Shown here: in pieces, positions 27,901 through 36,445 of the stretch
Layout of the letters: every line of letters begins with the position of its first letter
How positions within the stretch are numbered: position 1 is the first letter of the stretch
NCBI RefSeq assembly: GCF_003812745.1
Contig: NZ_CP033831.1
Coordinates: forward strand, 372,001 to 436,000
Direction: 5' to 3'
From: Serratia sp. FDAARGOS_506
Lineage (GTDB): Bacteria; Pseudomonadota; Gammaproteobacteria; Enterobacterales; Enterobacteriaceae
Length of the DNA: 64,000 nucleotides
Made by a program: the position numbers and the translations under genes
The notes under the pieces: model-generated
Seen by the model: only the letters and a program-made list of their open reading frames with translations
Told to the model about the DNA's origin: nothing
Database searches by the model: none

Positions 27901-30699
27901 TTGCTTCGCCATCGTCAAATCAGTGCGTGCCAAATCGAGTGTCAGGCTATTCTCAATCGCCGCCTTGCTGATTTGTTCCAGGTTGCGCTGCAAACCTTCT
28001 ACGGTCATGTTCAGATCGGTATTGGTGCCGGCAACTTGTTCTTTAACACTCTCGAGAGCCTGCTCCAACGCACCGACATCGCCGGCCAGTGCCTCCTTGT
28101 TTTGCTCAATGTCACGCTGCGCCTTAGCGATCTTATTCGCCAGATCCTGAACGTTTTGATCGGACGGCAAACTGGAGATTTTATCCAACAGTTCTTTACC
28201 TAACTCCGTCTCGGTAATGCTGTTAGCAATCTGTTCCAAAACGATATCCGCTTTATCGGAGGAAATGCCGCGTACAAACTCCGTCCATTCAGACTGTAAA
28301 CCGTTTTTATCCGTAAACGCCGCGCGAAAATACAGCGTTTGCCCCGCCCTGAGCCCTTGCATGTCATAGTGATTTTGCGGATAAGGCACGTCTGCCAGCA
28401 GTTTCTCATCAGAGAAATCCGCTCGTGCAGCAACGGCTAGCGTTGTTTTCAGACCATCCTCAGCCCCTGTACCAAACATCCAGGAAAGTTGGATACCAAA
28501 TACCCGATCGGTAGAAGCGCGCAACCCAACGATTCGCGGCGGTGCCCCTTCTTTACCGGCCAAATAGGTGGTTTCCGAACGGCCCCAAGGTGAGGAGACG
28601 TCGACTGCATTAACCGCACGCACCCGAACATCATAATTGCCAGCGAAAATACCATTGACTTCAAACCCAAGCGAAGAGGTCGCACCGATATTCACCCAGT
28701 TGCCGCTGTCTTTGCGCCATTGCGCTTCATACTTCAGCGCACCGGTCACCCTCGCCCATTGCACGCGCAGAGTGGCGATATTGATCCCTTGGCTGACATA
28801 GTCATACCGGGAAAGAGTGATATTGGCGGGTGCGGCTATCGTGCCAGGGGGGGTGACAGTAAGCGGCGGAGAATCCAACCGAACACCGTTATCGATAAAC
28901 GCGTATTTATTTGGATCGTGCTCTACCGCACTGATGGTGAAAGTGCCGTCATCGTTGGATTGCACTGAAATCACGCGGAACTGTTGAACGGCCAGGTCGT
29001 CAGAATCGATGCTCCAGACCGCTTCCGTTTCCGGTTGCTGACGAAAAGCCGCAGTGAGCGTTACGGTTTTCTTGTCAGCGGCAATGCTGGCAATGGTGCG
29101 GCGTTGGGCCGTGCCATCCGGCAGATTGACGCACAAACGATCGCCCGCGGTAAACTCGACCTCACGATCCAAAACGACTGTTCGTTCCTGTGCAGATCGG
29201 ATCCTGCCGCCATTGGCCTTACCGGCCAACATCGCGTCCGCGACGCCGATAATACGCGCAGGCAGAGGAATATTACCGTCCAGTCCAACGTTAAAACTGA
29301 CGGTACGATCTTTGGCATTGCTTAAAATAGCCCAGCGACCGCGGCGATGAGCTTCGGTCCGGCGTGTGCAGCCAATAGCCGTTATTTCGGTCTGGTTCAC
29401 TCCATACCGTTTAACCAAATCGTTATCGTAGGCCGCCTCAACGGCCTCGGCATAATGATTGGATGGATCGCCCCATTTGACCAACGCCGAGGTATAGCGA
29501 TTCTTGTAAGAACCTGAGGCATAGGTAAACTCACCGTTAATCACGTTGGCTCGCGAATAGACAAAATCCATATCGCGCGGCATATCCGCATAGGCAAATA
29601 GCTGATCGTTACCCCAGTAGGTAATACCGCGGAAAATAGCCGAAATATCGCGTAAGACGGTGTAAGCATCTTGCTGAGATTGAATATACACATCGCACAA
29701 AAAGCGCGGTTCCTTACCCTCACCACCCAGTCCGTCACTGACGAGCTCATCACAATACTGGGCGATTCGATAGAGTCCCCATTTGTCCATTTCCAATGCG
29801 GAAACCCGGTTCCCCAACCCATAGTTCTTATCAAGCGCAATATCGTAGAACACCCAGGCAGGGTTGTTGCTCCAAGCCCATTTGAAACTGCCATCCCAAG
29901 CGCCGGAGTAACTGCGAGCCAACGGATCGTAGTTGGCGGGAATGCGTATAATCTTGCCTTTTGGCCTGACGGTAATTTTAGGGACCGCGTTGAATTGAGC
30001 TGCGTCGAACTCAATGAACAGCAGTGCCGTATTGGGATAACGAAACTTCGCGTCAACGATCTCGGTATAAGTCTGAACCTGGGTATTATTTACCAGTTTG
30101 CTGCTGGTGGAGTCCGGCGTCAGACGACTTACACGCAACGTCCAGCCGTTTGTTGCCTTGGGCAAGTTAACCCGATGGTCACGCTCATACAAACTGGTGG
30201 TTTTGCCCTCTACTTTTCCGGCAACGACCGTTTGATAAGCAGCGCCGTCGGTGGAGAGTTCAATTTTGTATTCCACAACCGCGCCATGCATATCACCGTT
30301 ATTTTCATAACGAAACAGCGATGGAAATCCCATCCGAATGCGCAATGCATCAATGTCGGTATTAGTGAAAGTACGTGTCCAGGCATTGGTCGTCGTCAGT
30401 TTTACGTTGACAGAGGTTTCCGACTCAACGTCCGGCATCCCCTGAATGTAATCCTGCATTTGCGTACCATTGCGCACCTCCCATTTCAGTCCGGTGAAAT
30501 TCTCGCTGCCGTCGGCATTGTGTATCGGCGTGCCATCCAGCAGAATGCGCGTGCCGTCCAGTTCGCCGGCGATCTCACCTTCCGATAACGCCAGGAGGAT
30601 TTTAATTTTTGCATTGGACTGCAAGTCATCAGGTGATTCGACCGGTGTATGCGCCGCTCCACCACCACCTTTGCGCCCGCGAATAAGTGTCTGTGCCAT
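24982..30699 (-). CDS. giant tail tip / central fibre protein (lambda J-like)
   Basis: A 1905-aa protein, much longer than lambda J (about 1130). The N-terminal about 600 residues have the J pattern (GRKGGGG, NAKIKILLALSEGEIAGEL, GTRILLDGTPI, TYWGNDQLFAYADMP), then fibronectin-like modules (about 610-800). A very long coiled coil follows (about 830-1650) with a 113-residue unit repeated three times, then a DUF1983-like region (SWSLKVQADNAGRQFVAGMALG) and a unique end. It should form the tail tip and straight fibre. The start is set at 30699 (MAQTLIRGRKGG) because the upstream ATG at 30735 would translate through a terminator hairpin. Confidence 0.9.
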   Translation of the reverse strand: MAQTLIRGRKGGGGAAHTPVESPDDLQSNAKIKILLALSEGEIAGELDGTRILLDGTPIHNADGSENFTGLKWEVRNGTQMQDYIQGMPDVESETSVNVKLTTTNAWTRTFTNTDIDALRIRMGFPSLFRYENNGDMHGAVVEYKIELSTDGAAYQTVVAGKVEGKTTSLYERDHRVNLPKATNGWTLRVSRLTPDSTSSKLVNNTQVQTYTEIVDAKFRYPNTALLFIEFDAAQFNAVPKITVRPKGKIIRIPANYDPLARSYSGAWDGSFKWAWSNNPAWVFYDIALDKNYGLGNRVSALEMDKWGLYRIAQYCDELVSDGLGGEGKEPRFLCDVYIQSQQDAYTVLRDISAIFRGITYWGNDQLFAYADMPRDMDFVYSRANVINGEFTYASGSYKNRYTSALVKWGDPSNHYAEAVEAAYDNDLVKRYGVNQTEITAIGCTRRTEAHRRGRWAILSNAKDRTVSFNVGLDGNIPLPARIIGVADAMLAGKANGGRIRSAQERTVVLDREVEFTAGDRLCVNLPDGTAQRRTIASIAADKKTVTLTAAFRQQPETEAVWSIDSDDLAVQQFRVISVQSNDDGTFTISAVEHDPNKYAFIDNGVRLDSPPLTVTPPGTIAAPANITLSRYDYVSQGINIATLRVQWARVTGALKYEAQWRKDSGNWVNIGATSSLGFEVNGIFAGNYDVRVRAVNAVDVSSPWGRSETTYLAGKEGAPPRIVGLRASTDRVFGIQLSWMFGTGAEDGLKTTLAVAARADFSDEKLLADVPYPQNHYDMQGLRAGQTLYFRAAFTDKNGLQSEWTEFVRGISSDKADIVLEQIANSITETELGKELLDKISSLPSDQNVQDLANKIAKAQRDIEQNKEALAGDVGALEQALESVKEQVAGTNTDLNMTVEGLQRNLEQISKAAIENSLTLDLARTDLTMAKQTLAGDIQDARHELSGTRAALQRADAELQAKVDALTGGDGTSIAEVISQVSVLREQDQALAEQLAAVVAKSAGNAAQIAQEKQARSDADEAMSQIINSVKAVSDKQQGTIAQLEQTQADAQAALAKVESDVAASAQIVDDHHAEQGRVNAAVTAKTEALANQQQAMGEQLGGLGAEFSDNQAQVTQQLKTLTDSESALARQLSALESQAGSNTAAIAAESQTRAEADSAQAKALNTLGTAVDGQASAINVLQQAASNAESSMAGITQSLEALSKADIENALNLDNSKKDQHEVNATITVQQQVQADQLASQARQLTRLQANFGDVSAELQQELTVRATEDSALSRRLDSLNSQVGDSRATLAQLQQVVSDAESARAGMTQSLEALSKADIENALNLDNSKKEQVGVNAGLISKQEVHADKLESQARQLLMLQANFGDVSAGLRQELTVRATEDSALSQRLDSLNSQVGESQAAITQLQQTQSDADSANASLSQSLAATAKANIELALKQSGDVQQQNTITAGLQTQQTVLADQQQAQARQLIGLQANFGSVAAKLATELTVRAQADSALAQQLTTLSGTVDENQANVEQQLQVLVDTGSAQAKQLTDISSKTEGNRAALTQLAKTVTDNQSASSQQIVQLNTEVGKVKTNLLNESSVRSSADSALGQRIDHVTATAGNNTAAVQEVKQAQASLNGKISASWSLKVQADNAGRQFVAGMALGVDGAGNSQFLVQADRFALLNNPNGSVSSPFAVQNGQTFINAAFIANASIDSAKIAQEITSSNYVWHDDPAYRQGWAINKNGYATFSNMDVRGRIFATSGVFNNVTINENCDVRGKVYANRIDGDIASMQAFSAQTLRKHDGVYTYVYAGGMNYAVRLVIPNIKVVYYSSPRGSVCNMRIKLNGNILRQHRFSRVSGGDVYEDAISIDIPAYAGEQQIRIETDAMDDRDSTIVSSFVMMVFPLKNNRFWSWRG
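26110..27126 (-). repeat. three 339-bp tandem repeats in the J-like gene
   Basis: Three in-frame units of 113 codons, phased by the recurring SLEALSKADIENALNLD / LQANFGDVSA / ELTVRATEDSAL motifs. Copies 1 and 2 are very alike. Copy 3 is more diverged (SLAATAKANIELALK). The repeat lengthens the coiled-coil part of the fibre. Equal spacing (27081, 26742, 26403 for the same element) was read from the sequence. Confidence 0.85.
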
Positions 30700-30710
30700 A
30701 TTGCGCCCAT

Positions 30711-30733
30711 AAAAAAAGGCCGCCTGAGCGACC
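30711..30733 (-). terminator. terminator in front of the J-like gene
   Basis: Minus strand GGTCGC-TCAG-GCGGCC (one G-T pair) followed by seven T. It lies between the I-like stop and the chosen J start. Confidence 0.75.
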
Positions 30734-30753
30734 ATGATGAATAAAGAAACGTC

Positions 30754-31374
30754 CTATTGTTGGTTTTCGGCGTAAATGCCCGCTGAGATCACCGCCCCCC
30801 CGATCTCGCGTTCACCGTACAAAATGGGCACAGGGTAGCCCTGTGCAGTGGTATTGACCGGGGAACCGAAAGCATACGAGGGTTTGTTCTCCACCGATTG
30901 TGAAACAGACATGCCGAAGCTGGGTTGCGGTGTCAACATCTGGATGACACCGCCCATCACCATGGAAGCACCCATCATGCTGAGCGTTGAAACGGTGAGA
31001 GAAGTTGCCATGGATGCCTTCCAAAGCGCCAACGTGCCGCCCCCCGTATAAAATGCCCCTATCAAAGCGGCAACGCCGAGCACTATCTGGAACATGCCGC
31101 CGTTCTTGCTGCCCGCAATGATCGGCATGATGCGGATCACGGCATCACCTTTCGAGGTTGCGAACTCTTCAACCCCGATATTTTGATCACCGTTGAAAAA
31201 AGCGAAGTGAATGCCTTGGCGATGAGCGCCCATCATATATTTCTCAAACCCCTCGACCGTGACGCACAACGCGCGCAAGGCTTCACAAGTATCTTCGACC
31301 ACCAACCGGTGAGTCTTGCCAAACCGCTTGCCCAGTTGGCCTCCTAACCTGATTGTTCTCGCTACCTTGTTCAT
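30754..31374 (-). CDS. tail assembly protein I-like
   Basis: A 206-aa protein of the lambda gpI group. The N-terminal half resembles a small beta-grasp domain (IRLGGQLGKRFGKTHRL, VTVEGFEKYM). The C-terminal half has a glycine-rich hydrophobic segment (about 95-155), then GSPVNTTAQGYPVPILYGEREIGGAVISAGIY, a hallmark of gpI. It acts in tail-tip assembly with K and J. Its ATG overlaps the K stop as ATGA. Confidence 0.85.
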   Translation of the reverse strand: MNKVARTIRLGGQLGKRFGKTHRLVVEDTCEALRALCVTVEGFEKYMMGAHRQGIHFAFFNGDQNIGVEEFATSKGDAVIRIMPIIAGSKNGGMFQIVLGVAALIGAFYTGGGTLALWKASMATSLTVSTLSMMGASMVMGGVIQMLTPQPSFGMSVSQSVENKPSYAFGSPVNTTAQGYPVPILYGEREIGGAVISAGIYAENQQ

Positions 31375-32087
31375 AACAACTCCTTACGCCTGACCACTCG
31401 TACCGTTCGTTCTTGGAAATAGCCGTTATAGGGATAACGTTGGCTTAACTGGCCATAGAGATGATGCAACATCATGCTATCCCCTAAATAAATCCCCGCA
31501 TGGTTTGTCACCGGAGCTGAAATTTGCATCATGATCATATCACCCGGCCGTATTTCTCCCGCAAATTCACGAAACCCTTCACGATACCAATGCTCGTCAT
31601 AGAGTCGGGTATGACCATCTCTCCACCACTCATGCTCTACGGAGTAATTATTCAGCATGATTCCATGCTGCCGGTGGTAATAATCCATGATCAATGACCA
31701 GCAATCGGCATGTCCCAGCAGCCAGTTGCGGCCAATCAACGGACGATCGCCACGCGGTGCAATTTCGAGATAATCCCCTTCAGGCCACGACAAAATGCCC
31801 CAGACAATACCCGAATGATCGCACTGAACCCGGTCCAACTCAGAAGGAACTACATTTGGCACATCGGGATGGCTGTGAATAATGCGAATAATTTCCCCAC
31901 ACGCTTCCGCACGAGCATAGTCCTGCGGAGCAATAACAAACCCTTCCAGCGGGCAGTCAGCCACATTATCACACGGCAAATACCGTACTTTACGGCCACT
32001 GAGCACCACAAAACCGCAGCTTTCATTCGGGTACACCGAGCGGGCATGCTCATATATGGCCTGCATAACATGTTCTTGCATGCTCAT
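31371..32087 (-). CDS. tail assembly protein K-like, JAB plus NlpC/P60 peptidase
   Basis: A 238-aa two-domain protein. The N-terminal JAB/MPN metallopeptidase domain (about 1-110) has NESCGFVVL and the zinc motif HSHPDVPNVVPSELDRVQCD. The C-terminal NlpC/P60 domain has catalytic Cys in GHADCWSL and His in TNHAGIYLG. In lambda-like phages gpK processes tip proteins and can cut peptidoglycan. It is the only cell-wall enzyme visible in the locus. It overlaps L and I by 4 bases each. Confidence 0.9.
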   Translation of the reverse strand: MSMQEHVMQAIYEHARSVYPNESCGFVVLSGRKVRYLPCDNVADCPLEGFVIAPQDYARAEACGEIIRIIHSHPDVPNVVPSELDRVQCDHSGIVWGILSWPEGDYLEIAPRGDRPLIGRNWLLGHADCWSLIMDYYHRQHGIMLNNYSVEHEWWRDGHTRLYDEHWYREGFREFAGEIRPGDMIMMQISAPVTNHAGIYLGDSMMLHHLYGQLSQRYPYNGYFQERTVRVVRRKELL

Positions 32088-32836
32088 TTCCCTAAAAGAT
32101 TTGAACCAGGGAAACCACCGAAGGAGAGCGGCTGGGCTTCACCAAACCTTTTTCTGCATGAGGAAACACGGCCGCCACAGACATCCAACGCGGGATCGTC
32201 CACCGGTTGATCATCTTTGTCGAAGCCGGCAACGCCGCCGTAGTCGCAACCTCTTCCTGTACGATACCAACCGCGAATACACCACGTGCACAAACCATGG
32301 ATTTGCCGTGACGGCAATTGTTGCCCCTGCAAATCAAAGGGTGTGGCCAGTTGGAATTCCACGACGGTGTTAGTCTCAGCAGTTTTGCTATCGATATAAA
32401 ATACCTGCACCCGTTCCTGACTGGCATCCGCCAGCGAATTGCCTGCCGGAAAGTTGCGCGCATCAAGGTATTTCACAAAGGTCTGATGTACGGAGACTTT
32501 GGCCTGGACAAGATCGCTGTACGCCAGACATAACGCAGTCACCACATTGCTGATATTAGCAACGCGCAGTTTCGGCGTAGGCTGTGAACCGTCGGTTGTC
32601 GTGGCCAAACCGGTAATTTCATACGGGTAAGCTTCATATTCCTGGCCCCGCCACCAAATTGACCTGGGCTTCAGACGTTGCTCATCCCCTGCAGACGCAG
32701 CAAGCTCCTCAGACTCCCGAGGAAGGCTGTGCGCATGGAAGCGCAGGATGTCCGCGCCAAAACCGGTCCCATCAATTTCAATCAATTGGATAACTTCACC
32801 GGGCTCTAATTTTTGCACATCGCTGTGATATGACAT
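32084..32836 (-). CDS. minor tail protein L-like
   Basis: A 250-aa protein of the lambda gpL family: KLEPGEVIQLIEIDGTGFG, YPYEITGL, VFYIDSKTAETNTVVEFQLATPFDLQGQQLP. The C-terminal part has the conserved cysteines CTWC, GRGC, DVCGG and SSC. In lambda gpL this domain binds an iron-sulfur cluster. It forms part of the tail-tip complex. Its stop overlaps the K start as ATGA. Confidence 0.87.
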   Translation of the reverse strand: MSYHSDVQKLEPGEVIQLIEIDGTGFGADILRFHAHSLPRESEELAASAGDEQRLKPRSIWWRGQEYEAYPYEITGLATTTDGSQPTPKLRVANISNVVTALCLAYSDLVQAKVSVHQTFVKYLDARNFPAGNSLADASQERVQVFYIDSKTAETNTVVEFQLATPFDLQGQQLPSRQIHGLCTWCIRGWYRTGRGCDYGGVAGFDKDDQPVDDPALDVCGGRVSSCRKRFGEAQPLSFGGFPGSNLLGK

Positions 32837-32844
32837 GGCTCCCC

Positions 32845-33186
32845 CTACACCCCGAAGGCCTGTTCAAAGGTAAAACTCACCGAAAACACATTGCGTGAAA
32901 GCGGTGATACCGTGATGGAGTCAGATTTGACTCTAAACAGATTTTTTCTGCCGCCGGGCGGCGTCCAGAAAAAGGCGCGGATCACATGCGCATTTAAAAA
33001 AGCCAACAGCGACTCCGTAACCGTAGGGTGGCCGGTATAGACCAGCTGCCAGGATTGGGTAACGCTGTTTAACCCATTGCTGCTGATTTGCTTATATCCG
33101 TCGCCAAACTGTGCGCTGCGGACATTGTGAGAAAAGTTGCCGACAGGTGCCGCCTGCGTGCGCCATTGAAAAGTATCGATTGGCAT
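32845..33186 (-). CDS. minor tail protein M-like
   Basis: A 113-aa protein, close to lambda gpM (109). It shows FSHNVRSAQFGDGYKQISSNGLNSVTQSW and VIRAFFWTPPGGRKNLFRVKSDS, typical of the gpM/distal-tail (Dit-like) family. The start at 33186 has TGGAGTAAAT upstream. The frame extends further upstream through a terminator hairpin and is not used. Confidence 0.87.
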   Translation of the reverse strand: MPIDTFQWRTQAAPVGNFSHNVRSAQFGDGYKQISSNGLNSVTQSWQLVYTGHPTVTESLLAFLNAHVIRAFFWTPPGGRKNLFRVKSDSITVSPLSRNVFSVSFTFEQAFGV

Positions 33187-33201
33187 ATTTACTCCAGACA
33201 T

Positions 33202-33223
33202 AAAAAAACCCGCCGTAGCGGGT
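33202..33223 (-). terminator. terminator between tape measure and M-like genes
   Basis: Minus strand ACCCGC-TACG-GCGGGT followed by seven T. A strong intrinsic terminator inside the tail operon. Confidence 0.85.
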
Positions 33224-33260
33224 TGTGACCGTATATTTCGTAGTTTTAGCACCGATAAAA

Positions 33261-35705
33261 TCAGCGCGCTCCCGAGGCATTCCAAATTAATCCCCCCGGT
33301 TTTAGTTCTTTGCTCAACCGTTCGGTAATCGCTTGGTTGACGATACCCTGTACGATTTTCCCCATCCCTCCCGCAGGAGACTCACCGGCGTTACGCGCAT
33401 TGCCATCCTGGCTCATCACCACAGTACTATTTACCGTAATACCGCCTCCCCGATCGCCTTTCAGTCCGAACATCGGTGCACGCTCGCCGACCAAACCACC
33501 GTCAGCGTAGCCGCGCATCATGGCGTAAAGATGACCTACGCCAATACGCTGCGTCGCCTCCTTGGTCATGACAAACTCACCGCGATGCACAACGCCGGCA
33601 GCATCATACTTGCCGCCATCACCGGTATACCCACCGGAGGACTTCAACCCCATCGGCACCGCCCCGGGAGTGTTACCGCCCGAAGAAGCATCTCGGGCAA
33701 TCCATCCCATGGCTTTTTGCACCATAAACGCCACCAACAACTGATTGATAACCTGGACGATCATTTTCAAGATAGAGGAAGTAAACTCTTGAAAACTGGT
33801 TTTCCCTGTGGTGACCATATCCGTCAACATTCCGGAAAGGCCGTTAAAGGTGGCTCGCCCAACATCCGCCATAGAGGCGTAAACGTTGGTCGCAGTATCC
33901 AGATATTCGCTCCATCCTTTACGTGCACCGGCAAGCCAGTCGCCACGAACCTTATCTTCAGCGGCGAATGTGTTTGTCAGCTCGCTCACCATATTTGCCG
34001 CAAACGGGTTTTCTTTATTCTCCCGACTCAACTGCTGAAGCTCACGACGGCGTTGCAATTCACGGTCACTCACTCCGCTTTCTTGCAGTACTTGCTGGGA
34101 TTTTGAGCGTTGTTGATTAATGTAATCCGCCGCAATATGGCCGTAGTCGGGCTTTTCTTGCCCTTTCGCCGACGAGACAGGGGCCGCTACCGCCGTGGGA
34201 GAATAAAATCCGGAGCGCTTATTGCGCTTACCCAGCCACGTGTCTATTTGCTCACGGCTGTCCCCCTTGTGAACAGGCGGTTGTTCCGCCGTCATGGCCT
34301 CACGATATCCTGCAAGACCGGCACTGATTCTTGCGTGCCCCTGAAAGATGCTCTCCTCTAACTTAGCTGAGGTCTTCTGGCTGTCCTCAACAATTTTTTT
34401 ATTCGTCTCAATAAAACCGTTAAGAAAGTCAACGTGGGCCATCTTGGCGATAGGCCCCAAAGAATCAACGATAAAGCCGGAAATCAATCCATCGCCTTTT
34501 GTGATTAACAGCCTGACTTCATCGATAAGCGTGCCCACGATATCTTTCACCAACCTGGCCATGGCCAACATATCCACGCCAACGCCATGTGCGGCATCAG
34601 AAGCCCATTTTTTTACGTCCATCCACATCAGCGACAGCGGAGACATGTTTTCCATGATAGCCGCAGACTGCCTGCCGGTCTCATCACCATAGAACTGCAT
34701 CGCCAACGTAGCCGCATCGGTGCTTTTCCCAGCATCGACCAAACGAGAGACATGCTCTAACATCTCAACGTTGACAAAGCCATACTGCTTACCCAACTCC
34801 GCCAATCCTTTAACGGGATCGTCCGCTATTTTGCGGAAGTTGGCTTCAACCTCTTCAGCGGTCACCTCGGTCACCGCACCAAGATCCTGCGTTGCTTTGG
34901 CAATAATGCCTATCTGCGGCGCGGAATAACGTCCCAAACGGTTCAAAGACGTGAGTAATGTTTCATTCGAACTGATGCTGCTGTTCGTCATTGAACCGAT
35001 AGAAACTGCCAGAGACTCCATTTGGCCAATCGAGTTGAAGGCCTGGCCGTTGGTCATAATGATGGAAGTTCGCATACTGTCGAATGATTCACGGACGTTA
35101 TAGCCCCAACTGGCCAACGTTGCGACACCACCGATGACCCCACCCAAAGCGGCGCTGGTGGTCACCAGCAATGGGCGTAATGCTTGCAACGTATTGCTTA
35201 CGCCACCAAATGAAGTGACCAGTTGTGCCCCATGATTTAGCGCAACTTTCCAAACAGGCTCCCCCGACGCCAATGACGACACCAAACCCAACATATTGGT
35301 TGATAGAGTGTTTAATGTTTCCTTATAGGCTTTGGCATTATTATTACCAGTATGCATATCAGCAGCTTGCTGCCCCATTTGCCTTCTAAGCTGCTGCAGC
35401 GCCGCCCCATGGCGCCTTAAACCTTGCTCATCGAAGGCGCTGCGGGAAACTGAACTCTGGGTTTGACGTTGCTGCCGAATCAACTTGCCCAATTCATTAT
35501 TTAACGGACCCAGCCGAGTCGACATCTGATGTAAACTATCACTATAGCGGCGGAGATCCTGCGCCCCACTACGAAAAGCGCGATTCAGCACATCGATTTT
35601 ACCGACGGTTGCCGAAGCGTTACGTTGCAAGTCGTTCAATTCTTTATTCGCACGCTGCAAATCACCGGTATGAATACGCAGCGTCATGGTTGCAATATCT
35701 GCCAT
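33261..35705 (-). CDS. tail tape measure protein (H-like)
   Basis: An 814-aa protein, alpha-helical at the N-terminus (DLQRANKELNDLQRNASATVGK, QLRRQMGQQAADMH), with the lambda tail length tape-measure domain (about 190-330), a hydrophobic stretch (LLVTTSAALGGVIGGVATLASWGY) and a C-terminal glycine-rich DUF-like end with GGYTGDGGKYDAAGVVHRGEFVMTKEATQRIG. The length sets the tail length: by the rough rule of 0.15 nm per residue, about 120 nm. It precedes M in canonical order. Confidence 0.92.
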   Translation of the reverse strand: MADIATMTLRIHTGDLQRANKELNDLQRNASATVGKIDVLNRAFRSGAQDLRRYSDSLHQMSTRLGPLNNELGKLIRQQRQTQSSVSRSAFDEQGLRRHGAALQQLRRQMGQQAADMHTGNNNAKAYKETLNTLSTNMLGLVSSLASGEPVWKVALNHGAQLVTSFGGVSNTLQALRPLLVTTSAALGGVIGGVATLASWGYNVRESFDSMRTSIIMTNGQAFNSIGQMESLAVSIGSMTNSSISSNETLLTSLNRLGRYSAPQIGIIAKATQDLGAVTEVTAEEVEANFRKIADDPVKGLAELGKQYGFVNVEMLEHVSRLVDAGKSTDAATLAMQFYGDETGRQSAAIMENMSPLSLMWMDVKKWASDAAHGVGVDMLAMARLVKDIVGTLIDEVRLLITKGDGLISGFIVDSLGPIAKMAHVDFLNGFIETNKKIVEDSQKTSAKLEESIFQGHARISAGLAGYREAMTAEQPPVHKGDSREQIDTWLGKRNKRSGFYSPTAVAAPVSSAKGQEKPDYGHIAADYINQQRSKSQQVLQESGVSDRELQRRRELQQLSRENKENPFAANMVSELTNTFAAEDKVRGDWLAGARKGWSEYLDTATNVYASMADVGRATFNGLSGMLTDMVTTGKTSFQEFTSSILKMIVQVINQLLVAFMVQKAMGWIARDASSGGNTPGAVPMGLKSSGGYTGDGGKYDAAGVVHRGEFVMTKEATQRIGVGHLYAMMRGYADGGLVGERAPMFGLKGDRGGGITVNSTVVMSQDGNARNAGESPAGGMGKIVQGIVNQAITERLSKELKPGGLIWNASGAR

Positions 35706-35721
35706 GTCTGGCTCCTCGCCA

Positions 35722-35746
35722 CAACAAAAGCCAGCACGGGGCTGGC
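35722..35746 (-). terminator. terminator between GT and tape measure genes
   Basis: Minus strand GCCAGC-CCCGT-GCTGGC followed by TTTTGTTGT. Confidence 0.7.
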
Positions 35747-35760
35747 ACCCTCGCAGGCGA

Positions 35761-36066
35761 TCATTTTCGGTGAATGACTCTTAGCGCTGCGTTTTCCATA
35801 ATACGGATATCATTTAATGTGCTCGCCTCGTCATCTACCGCATAAACCTTCATTAACCAAGGCAGACAGTTATAATCCAACCCGGTGACACCATTCATTC
35901 CGATACGCCACTGCGTCGCCATCATCTGGAAAATAGTGACAGCTGATACCATATCCGGCCAGATTTCCAGAGTGACCGTTTCGTAGTCATCTATCGTTAA
36001 TCCAAATGCGGCAAGCTCTTCGGGAGGGGTTTTAGGCGTGTAGAAAGCCTCGGCAAGCGCCGTCAG
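35761..36066 (-). CDS. T extension of the G-T tail assembly chaperone (made by -1 frameshift)
   Basis: An open frame of 101 codons, -1 relative to the G-like gene, with no start or ribosome site of its own at its 5' end. It runs LTALAEAFYTPKTPPEELAAFGLTIDDYETVTLEIWPDMV and ends VIHRK. Joined through the slippery heptamer at the end of G it gives a gpGT-like fusion chaperone that coats the tape measure during tail assembly, as in lambda. An internal ATG at 35952 would give only 63 aa and is unlikely to be the main product. Confidence 0.8.
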   Translation of the reverse strand: MTALAEAFYTPKTPPEELAAFGLTIDDYETVTLEIWPDMVSAVTIFQMMATQWRIGMNGVTGLDYNCLPWLMKVYAVDDEASTLNDIRIMENAALRVIHRK

Positions 36067-36416
36067 TTTTTTTCCCGTACCACCATCAACTCTTTGGTAT
36101 ACGCAGTGGCAATTGCATCAAACGCGCGCGGATAGTTATCAAGCAATGTGATAATGCTTTCTCTATTCAACGTGTCGGGCAATGCCCATCCATCACAAAT
36201 TTCGTGTAAGAAATCGGCCATAGGTTCATTGTTGTAGCTACCCGCATCCAATTGCTGTTCGGTTGCTTCGCGCAGCGATTTTTCCAGCGTTTCCAATTGG
36301 CTGCGTTTTTTATGTTTGAACGAAAATGTCAATATTCCATCCTCGCTTCCCGCACGTGGAATAGCAACGTCAATGCTAAAAGTTGGGGTTGGGTTAAGGG
36401 TAAATTCAGTCATCAT
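36063..36416 (-). CDS. tail assembly chaperone G-like
   Basis: A 117-aa protein between the tube and tape measure genes, the position of lambda gpG: FTLNPTPTFSIDVAIPR, TFSFKHKKRSQLETLEKSL, and a helical C-terminus ending VREKN. The stop is just after an AAAAAAC run. Tandem ATG codons at 36416 and 36413; GGAG stands about 8 bases before the first. It chaperones the tape measure protein with its frameshifted form. Confidence 0.83.
   Translation of the reverse strand: MMTEFTLNPTPTFSIDVAIPRAGSEDGILTFSFKHKKRSQLETLEKSLREATEQQLDAGSYNNEPMADFLHEICDGWALPDTLNRESIITLLDNYPRAFDAIATAYTKELMVVREKN
36066..36073 (-). other. -1 programmed frameshift slippery site
   Basis: On the minus strand the G frame reads GAA AAA AAC TGA. 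A AAA AAC is a classic XXXYYYZ slippery heptamer. Slipping back one base leaves AAA then CTG ACG GCG and opens the T frame of 101 codons. The arrangement (slip just before the short-frame stop) is that of lambda G/GT, where the heptamer is GGGAAAG. Confidence 0.82.
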
Positions 36417-36445
36417 GAAAAAGCTCCAAGCAAAAATAGTGTCGT

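Noticed and set aside
24982-30735. Repeats in the J gene as a CRISPR array
   Set aside because: The period is 339 bp, in frame and coding, with no short identical repeats and unique spacers, and no cas genes are near.
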